A DNA stretch of 64,000 nucleotides, taken from positions 2,666,001-2,730,000 of the forward strand of contig CAVXFH010000002.1 in NCBI GenBank assembly GCA_963761035.1. Reading direction: 5' to 3'. The stretch comes from JARRQJ01 sp963761035. Its GTDB lineage: Bacteria > Pseudomonadota > Gammaproteobacteria > DRLM01. The notes under the pieces were generated by a model that did no database searches, was not told the origin of the DNA, and was given only the letters and a program-made list of their open reading frames with translations. Positions 16,288 to 24,774 of this stretch are shown here, in pieces; position 1 is the first letter of the stretch; every line of letters starts with the position of its first letter. A program made the position numbers and the translations under genes.

Positions 16288-16437
16288 ATGGGTACAAATA
16301 TCTTTATGGCAGGCCCGCCGCTGATCTCGCTGGCGGCGGGTATCTCGATCCTGATCTGGCCTAATTTATTGAGCTATATCGTCGCCTTTTATCTGATCCT
16401 GTTCGGGCTGGTGGGGCTTTTACCACTGGTATTATGA
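16288..16437 (+). CDS. DUF3096 small membrane protein
   Basis: A 49-aa protein with two hydrophobic segments: MAGPPLISLAAGISILIWP and LLSYIVAFYLILFGLVGLLP. The Leu-rich pair of helices with the central IWPxLLxYIVAxYLI matches DUF3096, a short inner-membrane family of unknown function. GGAGA lies about eight bases before the ATG at 16288, which favours this start over the in-frame ATG at 16261. It is short enough to be missed by routine gene calling. The rhomboid gene follows after 78 bases on the same strand. Confidence 0.8.
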   Translation: MGTNIFMAGPPLISLAAGISILIWPNLLSYIVAFYLILFGLVGLLPLVL

Positions 16438-16515
16438 GCAGCAGCCTGCCGGATCGTGTCGGAAACATTCCCGGTATGGCGGGAGGGGCGGGAAGTCAGG
16501 TAGACAGGGTGGCGC

Positions 16516-17157
16516 ATGGTTAGACGATATTCGCTTATTCCGCCGGTAGTCCGGGCGCTGCTGATCCTCAACGGCGGTATGTTTTTACTGGAGCTCTATA
16601 GCGGTGGCCAGTTAATTAACTTCCTGGCGCTGTGGCCCTTGGGATCATCGGCAACGCCGATGTTTGGCGCGGCTCAAGCTCAGTTCGAACCTTGGCAGCT
16701 GGTCACCTATTCATTCCTGCACGGCGGCGTCATGCACCTGCTGCTGAATATGTATGCGCTGTGGCTGTTTGGCGCGCGGATGGAGAATATGTGGGGCGCG
16801 AAGGCCTTCGTACTCTACTATTTTATCTGCGTCATCGGCGCGGGGTTGGTGCAGTTATTCGTCGCCGCCCAGTTCGCGGGGGAGGGTGGTGCGTATCCGA
16901 CCATCGGCGCATCGGGCGGGGTGTTCGGTCTGTTGCTGGCATTCGGTCTGACCTTTCCCAATGAAAGGCTGGTACTGATATTTCCACCGGTGGTGCTGCC
17001 GGCGAAATGGTTCGTTCTGATCTACGGTGCCATTGAGTTGTGGGCCGGGGTCACCGGCGCCGAAACAGGCGTGGCCCATTTCGCGCATCTGGGCGGTATG
17101 CTGTTTGGTTTCGCGTTGCTGCGCTACTGGCGTCGCCATCCCCCCGGTTTCCGCTAG
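16516..17157 (+). CDS. Rhomboid family intramembrane serine protease
   Basis: A 213-aa, six-helix membrane protein. Key features are the L1-loop Trp/Arg region GARMENMWG, the catalytic serine in GASGGVFG (S133) and the catalytic histidine in AHFAHLGG (most likely H191, as in AHxxG of GlpG). Rhomboids cut substrate helices within the inner membrane. An N-terminal stretch VRRYSLIPPVVRALLILNG precedes the first helix. The start is ATG 16516 after AGGGTGG. Twenty-four bases separate it from pdhA, so it may be the first gene of that transcription unit, though its function is unrelated. Confidence 0.88.
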   Translation: MVRRYSLIPPVVRALLILNGGMFLLELYSGGQLINFLALWPLGSSATPMFGAAQAQFEPWQLVTYSFLHGGVMHLLLNMYALWLFGARMENMWGAKAFVLYYFICVIGAGLVQLFVAAQFAGEGGAYPTIGASGGVFGLLLAFGLTFPNERLVLIFPPVVLPAKWFVLIYGAIELWAGVTGAETGVAHFAHLGGMLFGFALLRYWRRHPPGFR

Positions 17158-17181
17158 GTTCGACACTTATAGGAGAGGTAA

Positions 17182-18234
17182 ATGGAATCGGACTTGTTGA
17201 AGAAAATGCTGCGCGACATGCTGCTGGCGCGCGCTTTCGAGGAACGCGCCGCGCAGGAATACACCCGGGGTAACATCGCCGGTTTTCTCCATCTCTACCC
17301 CGGCGAGGAGGCGGTGGCGGTAGGGGTGTTGCACGCCGCGGAGCCGGCGGACTACATTGTCACCGCTTATCGCGAGCATGTGCACGCCTTGGTAAGGGGT
17401 ATCCCGGCGAGCGCGGTAATGGCGGAATTGTTCGGCAAGAAAACCGGATGCAGCGGCGGGATGGGCGGTTCCATGCATTTGTTTGACCGTGAGCGCCGCT
17501 TCATGGGCGGCTACGCCATCGTTGGTGAGACCTTTCCTATTGCCACGGGGATCGCCTACGCGATCGCCATGCGTGAACTGCCGGAGGCAGCGATCTGCTT
17601 CTTCGGCGACGGCGCCGTGAATCAGGGCACTTTTCATGAAAGCCTGAACATGGCCGCATTGTGGAAACTGCCGGTACTGTTCGTGTGCGAGAACAACCAC
17701 TATCAGATCGGCACCGAGATCCATCGCCACTCGGCGGTGACCGAGGTTTACAAACGCGCCGGCGGCTATCACATCCCCGCGAAAAAAATCGACGGCATGG
17801 ATGTCCTGGCGGTGTATCGCGCCACGCTGGATGCGCTGGCGCAGATCCGCGCCGGCAATGGCCCGCAGTTTCTCGAATTTGAGACCTACCGTTTCCGCGG
17901 CCATTCCATGGCCGACCCCGGCAGCTATCGTCCCAAGGTGGAGGTACAGGCCTTCGAAAACCAGGATCCGGTCAAAGTCGCCATAGCCGAAACCGCAGCC
18001 GCCTATCCCAGCGCCGCTCGGATCGCCGCCGCGGGACCCGACAACATTGAGCGTCTGAAGGGCCATCTCGATAGCCGCGGCCACTTCAGTCTCGCGCAGC
18101 TCGACGCCATCAAGCATGAAGTCGCCGAGGTGGTCGAAGCGGCCGCTCGTTTCGCCGTTGAGAGCCCCGAACCTACCCTGGCCGACGCCGAGGCGGCGCT
18201 AAATTGCAACCGTCATGGGGAGGTGTTGGTCTGA
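17182..18234 (+). CDS. pdhA: Pyruvate dehydrogenase E1 component, alpha subunit
   Basis: A 350-aa thiamine-diphosphate-dependent dehydrogenase subunit. The TPP motif runs from GDGAVNQG (142-149) to VCENN (168-172), with FHESLNMAALWKLPVLF between. Other family marks are YREHVHAL, GCSGGMGGSMH and the phosphorylation-loop-like RFRGHSMADP. With the beta subunit it decarboxylates pyruvate and passes the acetyl group to a lipoyl domain. AGGAGAGG lies five bases before ATG. The stop overlaps the pdhB start (TGATG), showing translational coupling. Acetoin or branched-chain substrates cannot be excluded from sequence alone. Confidence 0.9.
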   Translation: MESDLLKKMLRDMLLARAFEERAAQEYTRGNIAGFLHLYPGEEAVAVGVLHAAEPADYIVTAYREHVHALVRGIPASAVMAELFGKKTGCSGGMGGSMHLFDRERRFMGGYAIVGETFPIATGIAYAIAMRELPEAAICFFGDGAVNQGTFHESLNMAALWKLPVLFVCENNHYQIGTEIHRHSAVTEVYKRAGGYHIPAKKIDGMDVLAVYRATLDALAQIRAGNGPQFLEFETYRFRGHSMADPGSYRPKVEVQAFENQDPVKVAIAETAAAYPSAARIAAAGPDNIERLKGHLDSRGHFSLAQLDAIKHEVAEVVEAAARFAVESPEPTLADAEAALNCNRHGEVLV

Positions 18235-19214
18235 TGAGCGAGAACGTTTATTACTGGCAGGCGCTGAATCGTGCCTTGGACGCCGAACTGGCCGCCGATG
18301 AATCCGTCGTTGTGCTGGGCGAGGATGTCGGGCTCTACGGCGGCAGTTACCGGGTCACCGAGGGTCTTTACGCAAAATACGGCGAGTGGCGGCTGCGCGA
18401 CACGCCTATCTCGGAGGGCAGTTTTACCGGACTGGGCGTCGGCGCGGCACTGGTGGGGCTACGCCCGGTGGTGGAACTCATGACCATCAACTTCGCGTTA
18501 CTGGCGCTGGACTCCATCGTCAACATGGCGGCCAAGATCCCCTTCATGTCCGGCGGGCAATTTCCCATGCCGCTGGTGGTACGCATGCCCGGCGGGGTGG
18601 CCAAGCAACTGGCTGCCCAGCACTCGCAGCGGCTGGAGCAGACCTTGATGAACGTGCCCGGCCTGCGCCTCGTCGTGCCCGCCACACCGCAGGATGCGTA
18701 TTGGCAGTTGCGGCAGGCGATCCGTAGCGACGAACCCATCATTGTGCTGGAGCACGAATTGCTCTACTTCAGCAAAGGGGAGTTGGATGTAAGCCTCGAG
18801 GCGCCGCCCATGCACCGCGCTCAAATCCGCCATCAAGGAGATGACCTCACCATAGTGACTTACTCGCGCATGTTCGATCTGGCAGTGCGTGCGGCCGAAC
18901 AGCTTGCTGAAAAAGGAATCGGGGTGGAAGTGGTCGATCTGCGCAGCCTGCGGCCCATCGACTGGGACACCTGCGCCGCATCGCTGGAAAAAACCCACCG
19001 CCTGCTGGTGGTGGAAGAGGATTCGCGTTTTGCCGGCGCCGGCGCCGAGATTGCCGCCGGCCTGACCGAGCGCTGTTTTTACATGCTCGATGCCGCGCCA
19101 CAGCGGGTGGCTGCGTTGGAAATGCCTACACCCTTTAATGCTGCACTGGAGGCAGCCAGCATTCCGCGCGTCGCGGATATCGTCGCCGCCGCGGAAAAGT
19201 TGTGCGCCAACTGA
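18234..19214 (+). CDS. pdhB: Pyruvate dehydrogenase E1 component, beta subunit
   Basis: A 326-aa partner of the alpha subunit. It begins SENVYYWQALNRALDAEL with VVVLGEDVGLYGG, then DTPISEGSFTGLGVGAAL, and has the C-terminal transketolase domain (VVDLRSLRPIDWDT, LLVVEEDSRFAGAGAEI). Start ATG 18234 shares its A with the pdhA stop; the frame is open ten codons further upstream but inside pdhA, without a ribosome site of its own. E1 is an alpha2beta2 tetramer in the cytoplasm. The next gene is a lipoyl carrier, not a full E2, and no E3 is in the window. Confidence 0.9.
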   Translation: MSENVYYWQALNRALDAELAADESVVVLGEDVGLYGGSYRVTEGLYAKYGEWRLRDTPISEGSFTGLGVGAALVGLRPVVELMTINFALLALDSIVNMAAKIPFMSGGQFPMPLVVRMPGGVAKQLAAQHSQRLEQTLMNVPGLRLVVPATPQDAYWQLRQAIRSDEPIIVLEHELLYFSKGELDVSLEAPPMHRAQIRHQGDDLTIVTYSRMFDLAVRAAEQLAEKGIGVEVVDLRSLRPIDWDTCAASLEKTHRLLVVEEDSRFAGAGAEIAAGLTERCFYMLDAAPQRVAALEMPTPFNAALEAASIPRVADIVAAAEKLCAN

Positions 19215-19231
19215 GCTCAAAGGAACCGAGT

Positions 19232-19684
19232 ATGATGTGTGAGCCCGTTATCCCGCCCGCCCAGTCGGACACCTTGGAAACCGGTCGCCTGGTTCAGCGG
19301 CTGAAGCAATCTGGCGATCCGGTCAAAAATGGCGACGTGCCGGCCGGAGTGGAAACAGATAAGGCCATCATGGATGTAGAAGCTTTCCATGATGGATATC
19401 TGGTTTGTCCTTTGGCGCCGCCGGACGCGGGTATTCCAGTAGGCTCCGTGATTGCCCATGTCGGCGACTCGCCGCAACCAGCACCGGAGGGGCAGGTCAG
19501 TGTCGGTGAAAAGAAGCCCGTCAAAGAAACGAATATAGCGCCGAAGGGGCAAGAGAAAGAGAAACAGGAAAAAAATGCGGCGCGCTTTCTGCAAACGCTG
19601 TCCGGTAATCTTTCCAGTCCGGAATCCATAAGCGCGGAACCGACCGACAATGCTCAACCCTCATTGCAAGGAGAAACATCATGA
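19232..19684 (+). CDS. Lipoyl-domain protein lacking the E2 acyltransferase domain
   Basis: A 150-aa protein. Residues 3-80 are a biotinyl/lipoyl domain: VIPPAQSDTLETGRLV, GDVPAGVETDKAIMDVEAF with the predicted lipoylated K44, and IPVGSVIAHVGDS. The other 70 residues are a Pro/Lys/Glu-rich, linker-like tail with no peripheral-subunit-binding domain and no catalytic domain (a full E2 has about 400-450 residues). Reading frame is intact and ends in an ATGA overlap with ppsA, so it seems a designed short protein or a stably truncated E2. It could carry acetyl groups from the PdhAB pair to an E2 core encoded elsewhere. Start chosen at the ATG with AAAGGAA upstream. Confidence 0.8.
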   Translation: MMCEPVIPPAQSDTLETGRLVQRLKQSGDPVKNGDVPAGVETDKAIMDVEAFHDGYLVCPLAPPDAGIPVGSVIAHVGDSPQPAPEGQVSVGEKKPVKETNIAPKGQEKEKQEKNAARFLQTLSGNLSSPESISAEPTDNAQPSLQGETS

Positions 19685-22116
19685 CGGCTTCACGCGGTTA
19701 TATCCGCTGGTTCAAGGAGATTGGTATCGATGACGTACCGCTGGTCGGCGGCAAGAATGCCTCGCTGGGTGAAATGTACCGGAACCTGACGGCCGGGGGT
19801 GTACGGGTTCCCAACGGCTTTGCCGTTACCGCGGAGGCATACCGGTATGTGCTGGAACACAATGACGCCTGGCAGTCGCTGCATCGGGCGCTTGACGGAC
19901 TCGACCCCGACAACATCAAGGATCTGCAGGCGCGCGGCGAAAAGGCCAGGGCGATTGTTTATGGCTGTGAACTGCCGGAGGCTCTGAAGGCGGAAATCTT
20001 GCAGGCATACGCCCAACTCCAACAGGAATACGGTGGGAATATTTCATTGGCCGTGCGTTCCTCAGCCACCGCCGAAGACTCCCCGGAGGCGTCTTTTGCC
20101 GGGCAGAACGACACCTATCTCAACATCGCCAGCGAGGACGCCCTGCTGGATGCCTATAAACGCTGCCTGGCCTCCAATTTTACCGACCGTTCCATCCATT
20201 ACAAATACGACAATCAATTTGATTACTACAAGGTCTATCTCTCCGTTGTCGTAATGAAAATGGTGCGCAGTGATATCGGGGCCAGCGGCGTGATGTTTTC
20301 GTTGGACACGGAAACGGGGTTCAAGGATGTAGTCTTCATCAACGCCGCCCTGGGGCTGGGGGAAAATGTCGTTCAAGGCACCATCGACCCGGATAGTTTC
20401 TATGTGCACAAACCCACCTTCGTCAAAGCGTATCGCGCCGTTCTGAAACGCCGGCTGGGTAAGAAGGAAAAAAAGATGATTTTTACCGAGACGCTCAATA
20501 CCGGTAATATCGCGGTCGAATACACTGAAAATATCGATACGGACAGCGAAGAAAGAACTCGCTATTGCATCTCCGATGCGGAAGTCTTGGTGCTGGCCGG
20601 TTATGCCATCAAGGTTGAAAACCACTATTCCAAGCAGGCCGGTTTTTACAAACCTATGGATATGGAGTGGGCAAAAGACGGTATCGACGGCCAGCTGTAT
20701 ATGGTGCAGGCGCGGCCAGAGACTGTGGCCTCGCAAAAGAAAGGCGCGGTCCTGGAGATTTACCATCTCCAGAATAGATCGACTGTCCTGCTCCAGGGCA
20801 GGGCTGTCGGCACCAAGATCGGCGCCGGCAAGGCGCGCGTGATCAATGACGTCAAGAATTTAGGCGATTTTAAGGCAGGCGAAGTCCTGGTGGCCGATAC
20901 CACGACACCTGACTGGGAACCCGTCATGAAAATCGCCGCCGCGATCGTGACGAACCGGGGCGGCCGTACCTGCCATGCCGCCATCGTGTCGCGTGAACTC
21001 GGCGTTCCGGCGATTGTGGGGAGTGAAAACGCGACGGATAAAATCAAAACCGGGCAGGAACTCACCATCAGTTGCGCCGAAGGCGAAACCGGAAATGTCT
21101 ATAAGGGCATCCTCGCTTTCGACATTCAGCAAACCGACCTCAGCCAGTTGGGACGGCCCAGAACCAAGATTATGATGAACCTGGGCAACCCGGATCAGGC
21201 CTTCAGCCTCGCCTCACTGCCCGTGGATGGCATCGGGCTGGCGCGCATGGAGTTCATTATCAACGAGTACATCAAGGTGCACCCGATGGCGCTCAAACAC
21301 CCGGAAAAGGTCGACGATGCCACCCGCAAGAAGATCGCCGCCATGAGCGCCGCCTACGCCGGACCCGAGGATTTCTTCATCAAGGCCCTTGCCGAGGGCG
21401 TCGCCGCGATTGCCGCCGCGGTATATCCGAAGCCCTGTGTAGTGCGCATGAGCGACTTCAAGAGCAATGAATACGCCACGCTGCTGGGCGGTACCTTTTT
21501 CGAGCCCGAAGAGGACAATCCGATGATCGGTTTTCGCGGCGCCTCCCGCTATGCTCATCCCGCCTACGCCGAAGGCTTTGCCCTGGAGTGCGCGGCGATG
21601 AAACGGGTACGCGACGAGATGGGCCTGACGAATGTGATATTAATGATTCCCTTTTGCCGCCGGGTGGAGGAGGGCGAGAAGGTGCTGGCGGCGATGGCCG
21701 GTTATGGCCTGAAGCGCGGGGACAACGGGCTGGAGGTCTATGTCATGTGCGAGATCCCCAACAACGTCATTCTGATCGACGCCTTCGCCAGACTGTTCGA
21801 CGGCTTCTCCATCGGTTCCAACGATCTGACCCAGTTGACCCTGGGCGTGGATCGCGATTCCGAGATTGTCGCCTTCGACTTCGATGAGCGCGACCCGGGC
21901 GTGAAGGAGATGATCCGCCTCGCGGTCGAGGGCGCGCGCCGCAACCGGCGCCACTCGGGCATCTGCGGCCAGGCGCCGTCGGATTATCCCGAGATGGCCG
22001 AGTACCTGGTGCAAATCGGCATCGACTCCATGAGCCTCAACCCGGATACGGTACTCACTACGATCCGGCATGTGCTGGAGGTGGAGAAGCGCCTGTCGAA
22101 CAGCCTCAAATCCTAA
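19681..22116 (+). CDS. ppsA: Phosphoenolpyruvate synthase (pyruvate, water dikinase)
   Basis: An 811-aa enzyme converting pyruvate + ATP + water to PEP + AMP + Pi. The N-terminal ATP-binding domain starts WFKEIGIDDVPLVGGKNASL and has SLAVRSSATAEDSPEASFAG. The swivelling domain has the phosphorylated histidine in GGRTCHAAIVSRELGVPAIVG by position H432. The C-terminal PEP/pyruvate TIM barrel has GIGLARMEF, FFEPEEDNPMIGFRGASRY, SIGSNDLTQL and the catalytic cysteine of SGICGQAPSD. Normal length for PpsA. It overlaps the lipoyl gene by four bases, putting a PEP-forming enzyme in one operon with pyruvate dehydrogenase; this suggests control of the pyruvate node, either toward gluconeogenesis or acetyl-CoA. 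Confidence 0.93.
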   Translation: MTASRGYIRWFKEIGIDDVPLVGGKNASLGEMYRNLTAGGVRVPNGFAVTAEAYRYVLEHNDAWQSLHRALDGLDPDNIKDLQARGEKARAIVYGCELPEALKAEILQAYAQLQQEYGGNISLAVRSSATAEDSPEASFAGQNDTYLNIASEDALLDAYKRCLASNFTDRSIHYKYDNQFDYYKVYLSVVVMKMVRSDIGASGVMFSLDTETGFKDVVFINAALGLGENVVQGTIDPDSFYVHKPTFVKAYRAVLKRRLGKKEKKMIFTETLNTGNIAVEYTENIDTDSEERTRYCISDAEVLVLAGYAIKVENHYSKQAGFYKPMDMEWAKDGIDGQLYMVQARPETVASQKKGAVLEIYHLQNRSTVLLQGRAVGTKIGAGKARVINDVKNLGDFKAGEVLVADTTTPDWEPVMKIAAAIVTNRGGRTCHAAIVSRELGVPAIVGSENATDKIKTGQELTISCAEGETGNVYKGILAFDIQQTDLSQLGRPRTKIMMNLGNPDQAFSLASLPVDGIGLARMEFIINEYIKVHPMALKHPEKVDDATRKKIAAMSAAYAGPEDFFIKALAEGVAAIAAAVYPKPCVVRMSDFKSNEYATLLGGTFFEPEEDNPMIGFRGASRYAHPAYAEGFALECAAMKRVRDEMGLTNVILMIPFCRRVEEGEKVLAAMAGYGLKRGDNGLEVYVMCEIPNNVILIDAFARLFDGFSIGSNDLTQLTLGVDRDSEIVAFDFDERDPGVKEMIRLAVEGARRNRRHSGICGQAPSDYPEMAEYLVQIGIDSMSLNPDTVLTTIRHVLEVEKRLSNSLKS

Positions 22117-22237
22117 ATCACCTTGCGAAGGAGAGCGCATCGTGAGGCACCAGGTCAATATCGCCACAAGAACTTGAAATGTCATGTCGATGGGGCACAA
22201 TTGAGGCGCCTGCAACGACGCAAACCAGGAGAAAAAA

Positions 22238-22387
22238 ATGAACGTTTCGACCAGTAATGAAATCGGCCTACAAAAATACCGGCTATTCGGCATTATTACG
22301 GAACCGCCGCCGGGGATGCCGGGTACGGCTGCGCATCATGTTGGACCGTTTGCAGACGTGCGCCACGTGCGGGAGCAAGCATCATGA
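22238..22387 (+). CDS. 49-aa small protein coupled to gpm, function unknown
   Basis: A strong ribosome site (AGGAG, then AAAAAA) precedes ATG 22238. The frame encodes 49 residues beginning MNVSTSNEIGLQKYRLFGII, then a Pro/Gly-rich middle (TEPPPGMPGTAAHHVGP) and FADVRHVREQAS. Its TGA overlaps the gpm start as ATGA (22384-22387). A good ribosome site plus a four-base stop/start overlap is strong evidence for translation and coupling. No signal peptide, no membrane helix and no family I recognise. It could be a genuine small regulator of the operon, a leader peptide, or the scar of a larger lost gene that kept its signals. Confidence 0.6.
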   Translation: MNVSTSNEIGLQKYRLFGIITEPPPGMPGTAAHHVGPFADVRHVREQAS

Positions 22388-23085
22388 GCCGGCTGTTCCT
22401 GGTCAGGCACGGCCAGTCGGTTTGGAATCTGCAAAACCGCTTTACCGGCTGGGTGGATGTGTCCCTGAGCCCGCAGGGGGTAATCGAGGCGCGGCAGGCG
22501 GCGGCGGCGCTGGCCGATGAGTTTTTTGATGTGGCCTTCACCTCCACGCTGCTGCGGGCGCAGCACACCCTGTATGAGATACTCGGACAGAACCGCCGTT
22601 GCACGCAGTATGTAGGCGTGCATGAACAGGGCAGCGAATGGTACGAACACCGCACCCAGGACGAAAGCGATACGCATGAGCTGAAAATATACGTCTCGGA
22701 AAAACTCAACGAACGTTACTACGGCGACCTGCAGGGCCTGAATAAAGAGTGGGCCGGCCGGCAATACGGCGCGGAACAGGTACACCTCTGGCGGCGCAGT
22801 TATGATATTCCCCCGCCCAACGGCGAGAGTCTGGAAATGACCGCGGCAAGAACCCTTCCATATTACCGGCAGTGCATCGTTCCGCATCTCCAGCGCGGCG
22901 AGAGCGTGCTGATTTCCGCCCACGGCAATTCCCTGCGTTCCATCATCATGCACATCGAGCGGATGACGCCGCAGCAGATTATCGACTACGAACTGGCCAC
23001 CGGCGCCTTCCATATGTATACATTCGCTGATGATTTACGCCTCATGGACAAGCGGATTTTTTCTAATTCCGGCAAGGAGCGATGA
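22384..23085 (+). CDS. gpmA: 2,3-bisphosphoglycerate-dependent phosphoglycerate mutase
   Basis: A 233-aa histidine phosphatase-fold enzyme interconverting 3- and 2-phosphoglycerate. LFLVRHGQSVWNLQNRFTGW holds the phosphorylated H9 and substrate arginine; TSTLLRAQHTL, SEKLNERYYGDLQGLNK, PNGESLEMTAARTLPYY and the second catalytic histidine in ISAHGNSLRSI follow, all in dPGM order. The residue stretch from QYVGVHEQ to DTHELKI (about 78-100) is longer than in E. coli GpmA. Start overlaps the small ORF upstream; the stop overlaps the next frame (ATGA at 23082). With ppsA it serves lower glycolysis/gluconeogenesis. Confidence 0.9.
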   Translation: MSRLFLVRHGQSVWNLQNRFTGWVDVSLSPQGVIEARQAAAALADEFFDVAFTSTLLRAQHTLYEILGQNRRCTQYVGVHEQGSEWYEHRTQDESDTHELKIYVSEKLNERYYGDLQGLNKEWAGRQYGAEQVHLWRRSYDIPPPNGESLEMTAARTLPYYRQCIVPHLQRGESVLISAHGNSLRSIIMHIERMTPQQIIDYELATGAFHMYTFADDLRLMDKRIFSNSGKER

Positions 23086-23400
23086 TGATGAATAGGCCTA
23101 GCAATTATTTTATTGGCGCCGTATTCGACAATCATGATAACTCCCTCGTAGCGGTCGAGCAGCTGATCAAACACGATTTCCCGACGGATCAAGTCTCCAA
23201 CCTGCGCCGGGCGGGTAGAATGGGTGACGATTTTCCCGGTGGTGCCTATACTGATGAAAAGGAGCGTTTCAAGGTCTAGTGCGCAGAGGGCGCACTATGG
23301 GGATCACCGGGAACATTCCGGCCGGTCGCCGGGCGATTGATCGATGCCATCGCCGGCGCGGCAATGACGATCCACAGGCCCGGCGCCAACACCCGAGCCG
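23082..23400 (+). pseudogene. Truncated paralogue of the glycine-rich stress membrane protein
   Basis: The frame opens with AAGGAG and an ATG overlapping gpm, and reads FIGAVFDNHDNSLVAVEQLI, DFPTDQVSNLRRAG and KERFKV before TAG at 23277-23279. This parallels the intact protein at 44424-45011 (IIVALYPDKERAQRIIEKLI, DEISLLGRAG, EKLKVWGEHGAFWGG). After the TAG the same frame continues CAEGALWG, then GRLIDAIAGAA, matching the later part of the intact copy with an internal deletion. The TAG stands where the intact copy has the Trp of KVWGE (TGG to TAG). So it is a decayed duplicate kept inside the gpm operon. Right boundary approximate. Confidence 0.7.
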
Positions 23401-23488
23401 GACGGACGCGTATCCGGTATGTTCCATGTCTTGAATATCTTGGGCACCAATCAATTTACAACAGCCAGTTCATAAGGGGGAAAAACCA

Positions 23489-24169
23489 ATGAAACGACAA
23501 CCCGTACATACCGGCAAACACGTGTTATGGGCATGTATACCTTTGTTGTCACTGTCATTCTGCATGCCAACCGCCGCTGCCACTACCAGCGCTCCCGGAC
23601 CAAAACCCGGCATTTACTGCCCGGGTACGGATATCCTGCTGGTCGCGGCGGAAGAACTCTCCGCCAGCCTGGACCTGACCATGCGCTCCAGGGCGGCGCT
23701 GATAAATAAGGATATGACGACGGCGTTCAGTGAACTGACCTCCGCCCGAACCACTTTGCATCTGGCCGCCAGTCGCGGGGCCGCGGCACGCACCATCCTG
23801 TTGATCGATGCCATCACCCAGGCAAGGGCGGGTGAGAATAATCTGCAGATGCTGGCATGGTTTCCCCTGTTACAGACAAATCTGCTAACGCTACCTAATG
23901 ATGCGACGGTTAGCGCTGTCAGTAATCTGATTAGCGGCGCGGAGGACATTATGCAAGGCGACAAAAATGGTGACCCGATGAAACTTCTCAGGGACGCGCG
24001 CCATATGCTTGCCTGTGACGGTCTGGACATTCCGCTTCAGGCGGCAATGCAGGCGCAGGACAATTTGATGACACAGTCTGCCCAGAGCACTAAGGGGGCG
24101 GACTACGATACCTTATTAGACTCACTACGCAGCGCCTTAACTTACGCGCTGCAAAGCAGCGAGGAGTGA
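23489..24169 (+). CDS. Secreted YfdX-like protein
   Basis: A 226-aa protein with a signal peptide (KR...HVLWACIPLLSLSFCM, cleavage near AAA-TT at about residues 30-32). The mature part is helical: SLDLTMRSRAALINKDMTTA and ELTSARTTLHLA, then LAWFPLLQTNL, a middle LISGAEDIMQGDKNGDPM and DIPLQAAMQAQDNLM. This alternating pattern and the ending resemble the YfdX family of periplasmic, chaperone-like acid/heat stress proteins, but the match is partial and by eye. The start is firm (GGGGGAAAAACC before ATG). YfdX proteins occur in transmissible stress-tolerance loci together with FtsH and ion transporters, which also appear in this window. Confidence 0.5.
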   Translation: MKRQPVHTGKHVLWACIPLLSLSFCMPTAAATTSAPGPKPGIYCPGTDILLVAAEELSASLDLTMRSRAALINKDMTTAFSELTSARTTLHLAASRGAAARTILLIDAITQARAGENNLQMLAWFPLLQTNLLTLPNDATVSAVSNLISGAEDIMQGDKNGDPMKLLRDARHMLACDGLDIPLQAAMQAQDNLMTQSAQSTKGADYDTLLDSLRSALTYALQSSEE

Positions 24170-24774
24170 GTGCCGGTTCAGCAGGGCGGTTGGAGATGGC
24201 GAAACCATGCCGCCAAGGAGGCGATCTCAAGAACAAATGGTGTGTCAACATGATGCCGCGGATATTTTCGTGTTTCCGATCCTTTTGTCCAGCCGGGAAG
24301 CATTGGGCAAGCGAAGTTCGAACACCAGGCTTTGCTCGGACGGCTATCACAACGCCGTGCGCTCGTAGTAATCGCCAAATCGCTCCCGTAGCGAGCAGCA
24401 ATCATTTTATGAGCTGTTCGGATGCGATTCGCATCGCCCTTGCCCAATCTGTTGTACCGGGCCGTGCAGACGTCGGTTACGCAATTCGCCCGACGGTGGT
24501 TGCATTGCCCCAGCGCAGTGGTTGTTATCCACCAAGTCGATGACGCGCGACCGAGCAGAATAGAATAGTAGCTTGATTAAATGGACTTAAATATATCGGC
24601 ATGGTTTCTGCAATTTTTCTTATCATGCATTGTAATCAATCGCGGGAGCGGGGCGTATATGGCGCCCCGTCATCGCGGGAGCGTCGCTTGCACTGCGTAA
24701 GCTATACAGAATTGCGACCATCTAAAGAATTCTTAAGCGTGGGAACGCGCTACTTAATTACTTGAAGGCAGCGC
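24170..24774. other. Gap between YfdX-like gene and pgm
   Basis: About 600 bases. Open frames on both strands exist at 24180-24540 but lack ribosome sites and family likeness. The last 200 bases are AT-richer and probably hold the promoter of the pgm-glgP-ackA-xfp series; no box can be named with confidence. Confidence 0.4.

Noticed and set aside
23440..23456. TTG...CAA-like half sites considered as an FNR/ANR box upstream of the YfdX-like gene.
   Set aside because: Spacing and half sites do not fit TTGAT-N4-ATCAA.
24178..24543. Open frames on both strands in the gap before pgm.
   Set aside because: They overlap each other, lack ribosome sites and resemble no family; likely chance frames in non-coding DNA.
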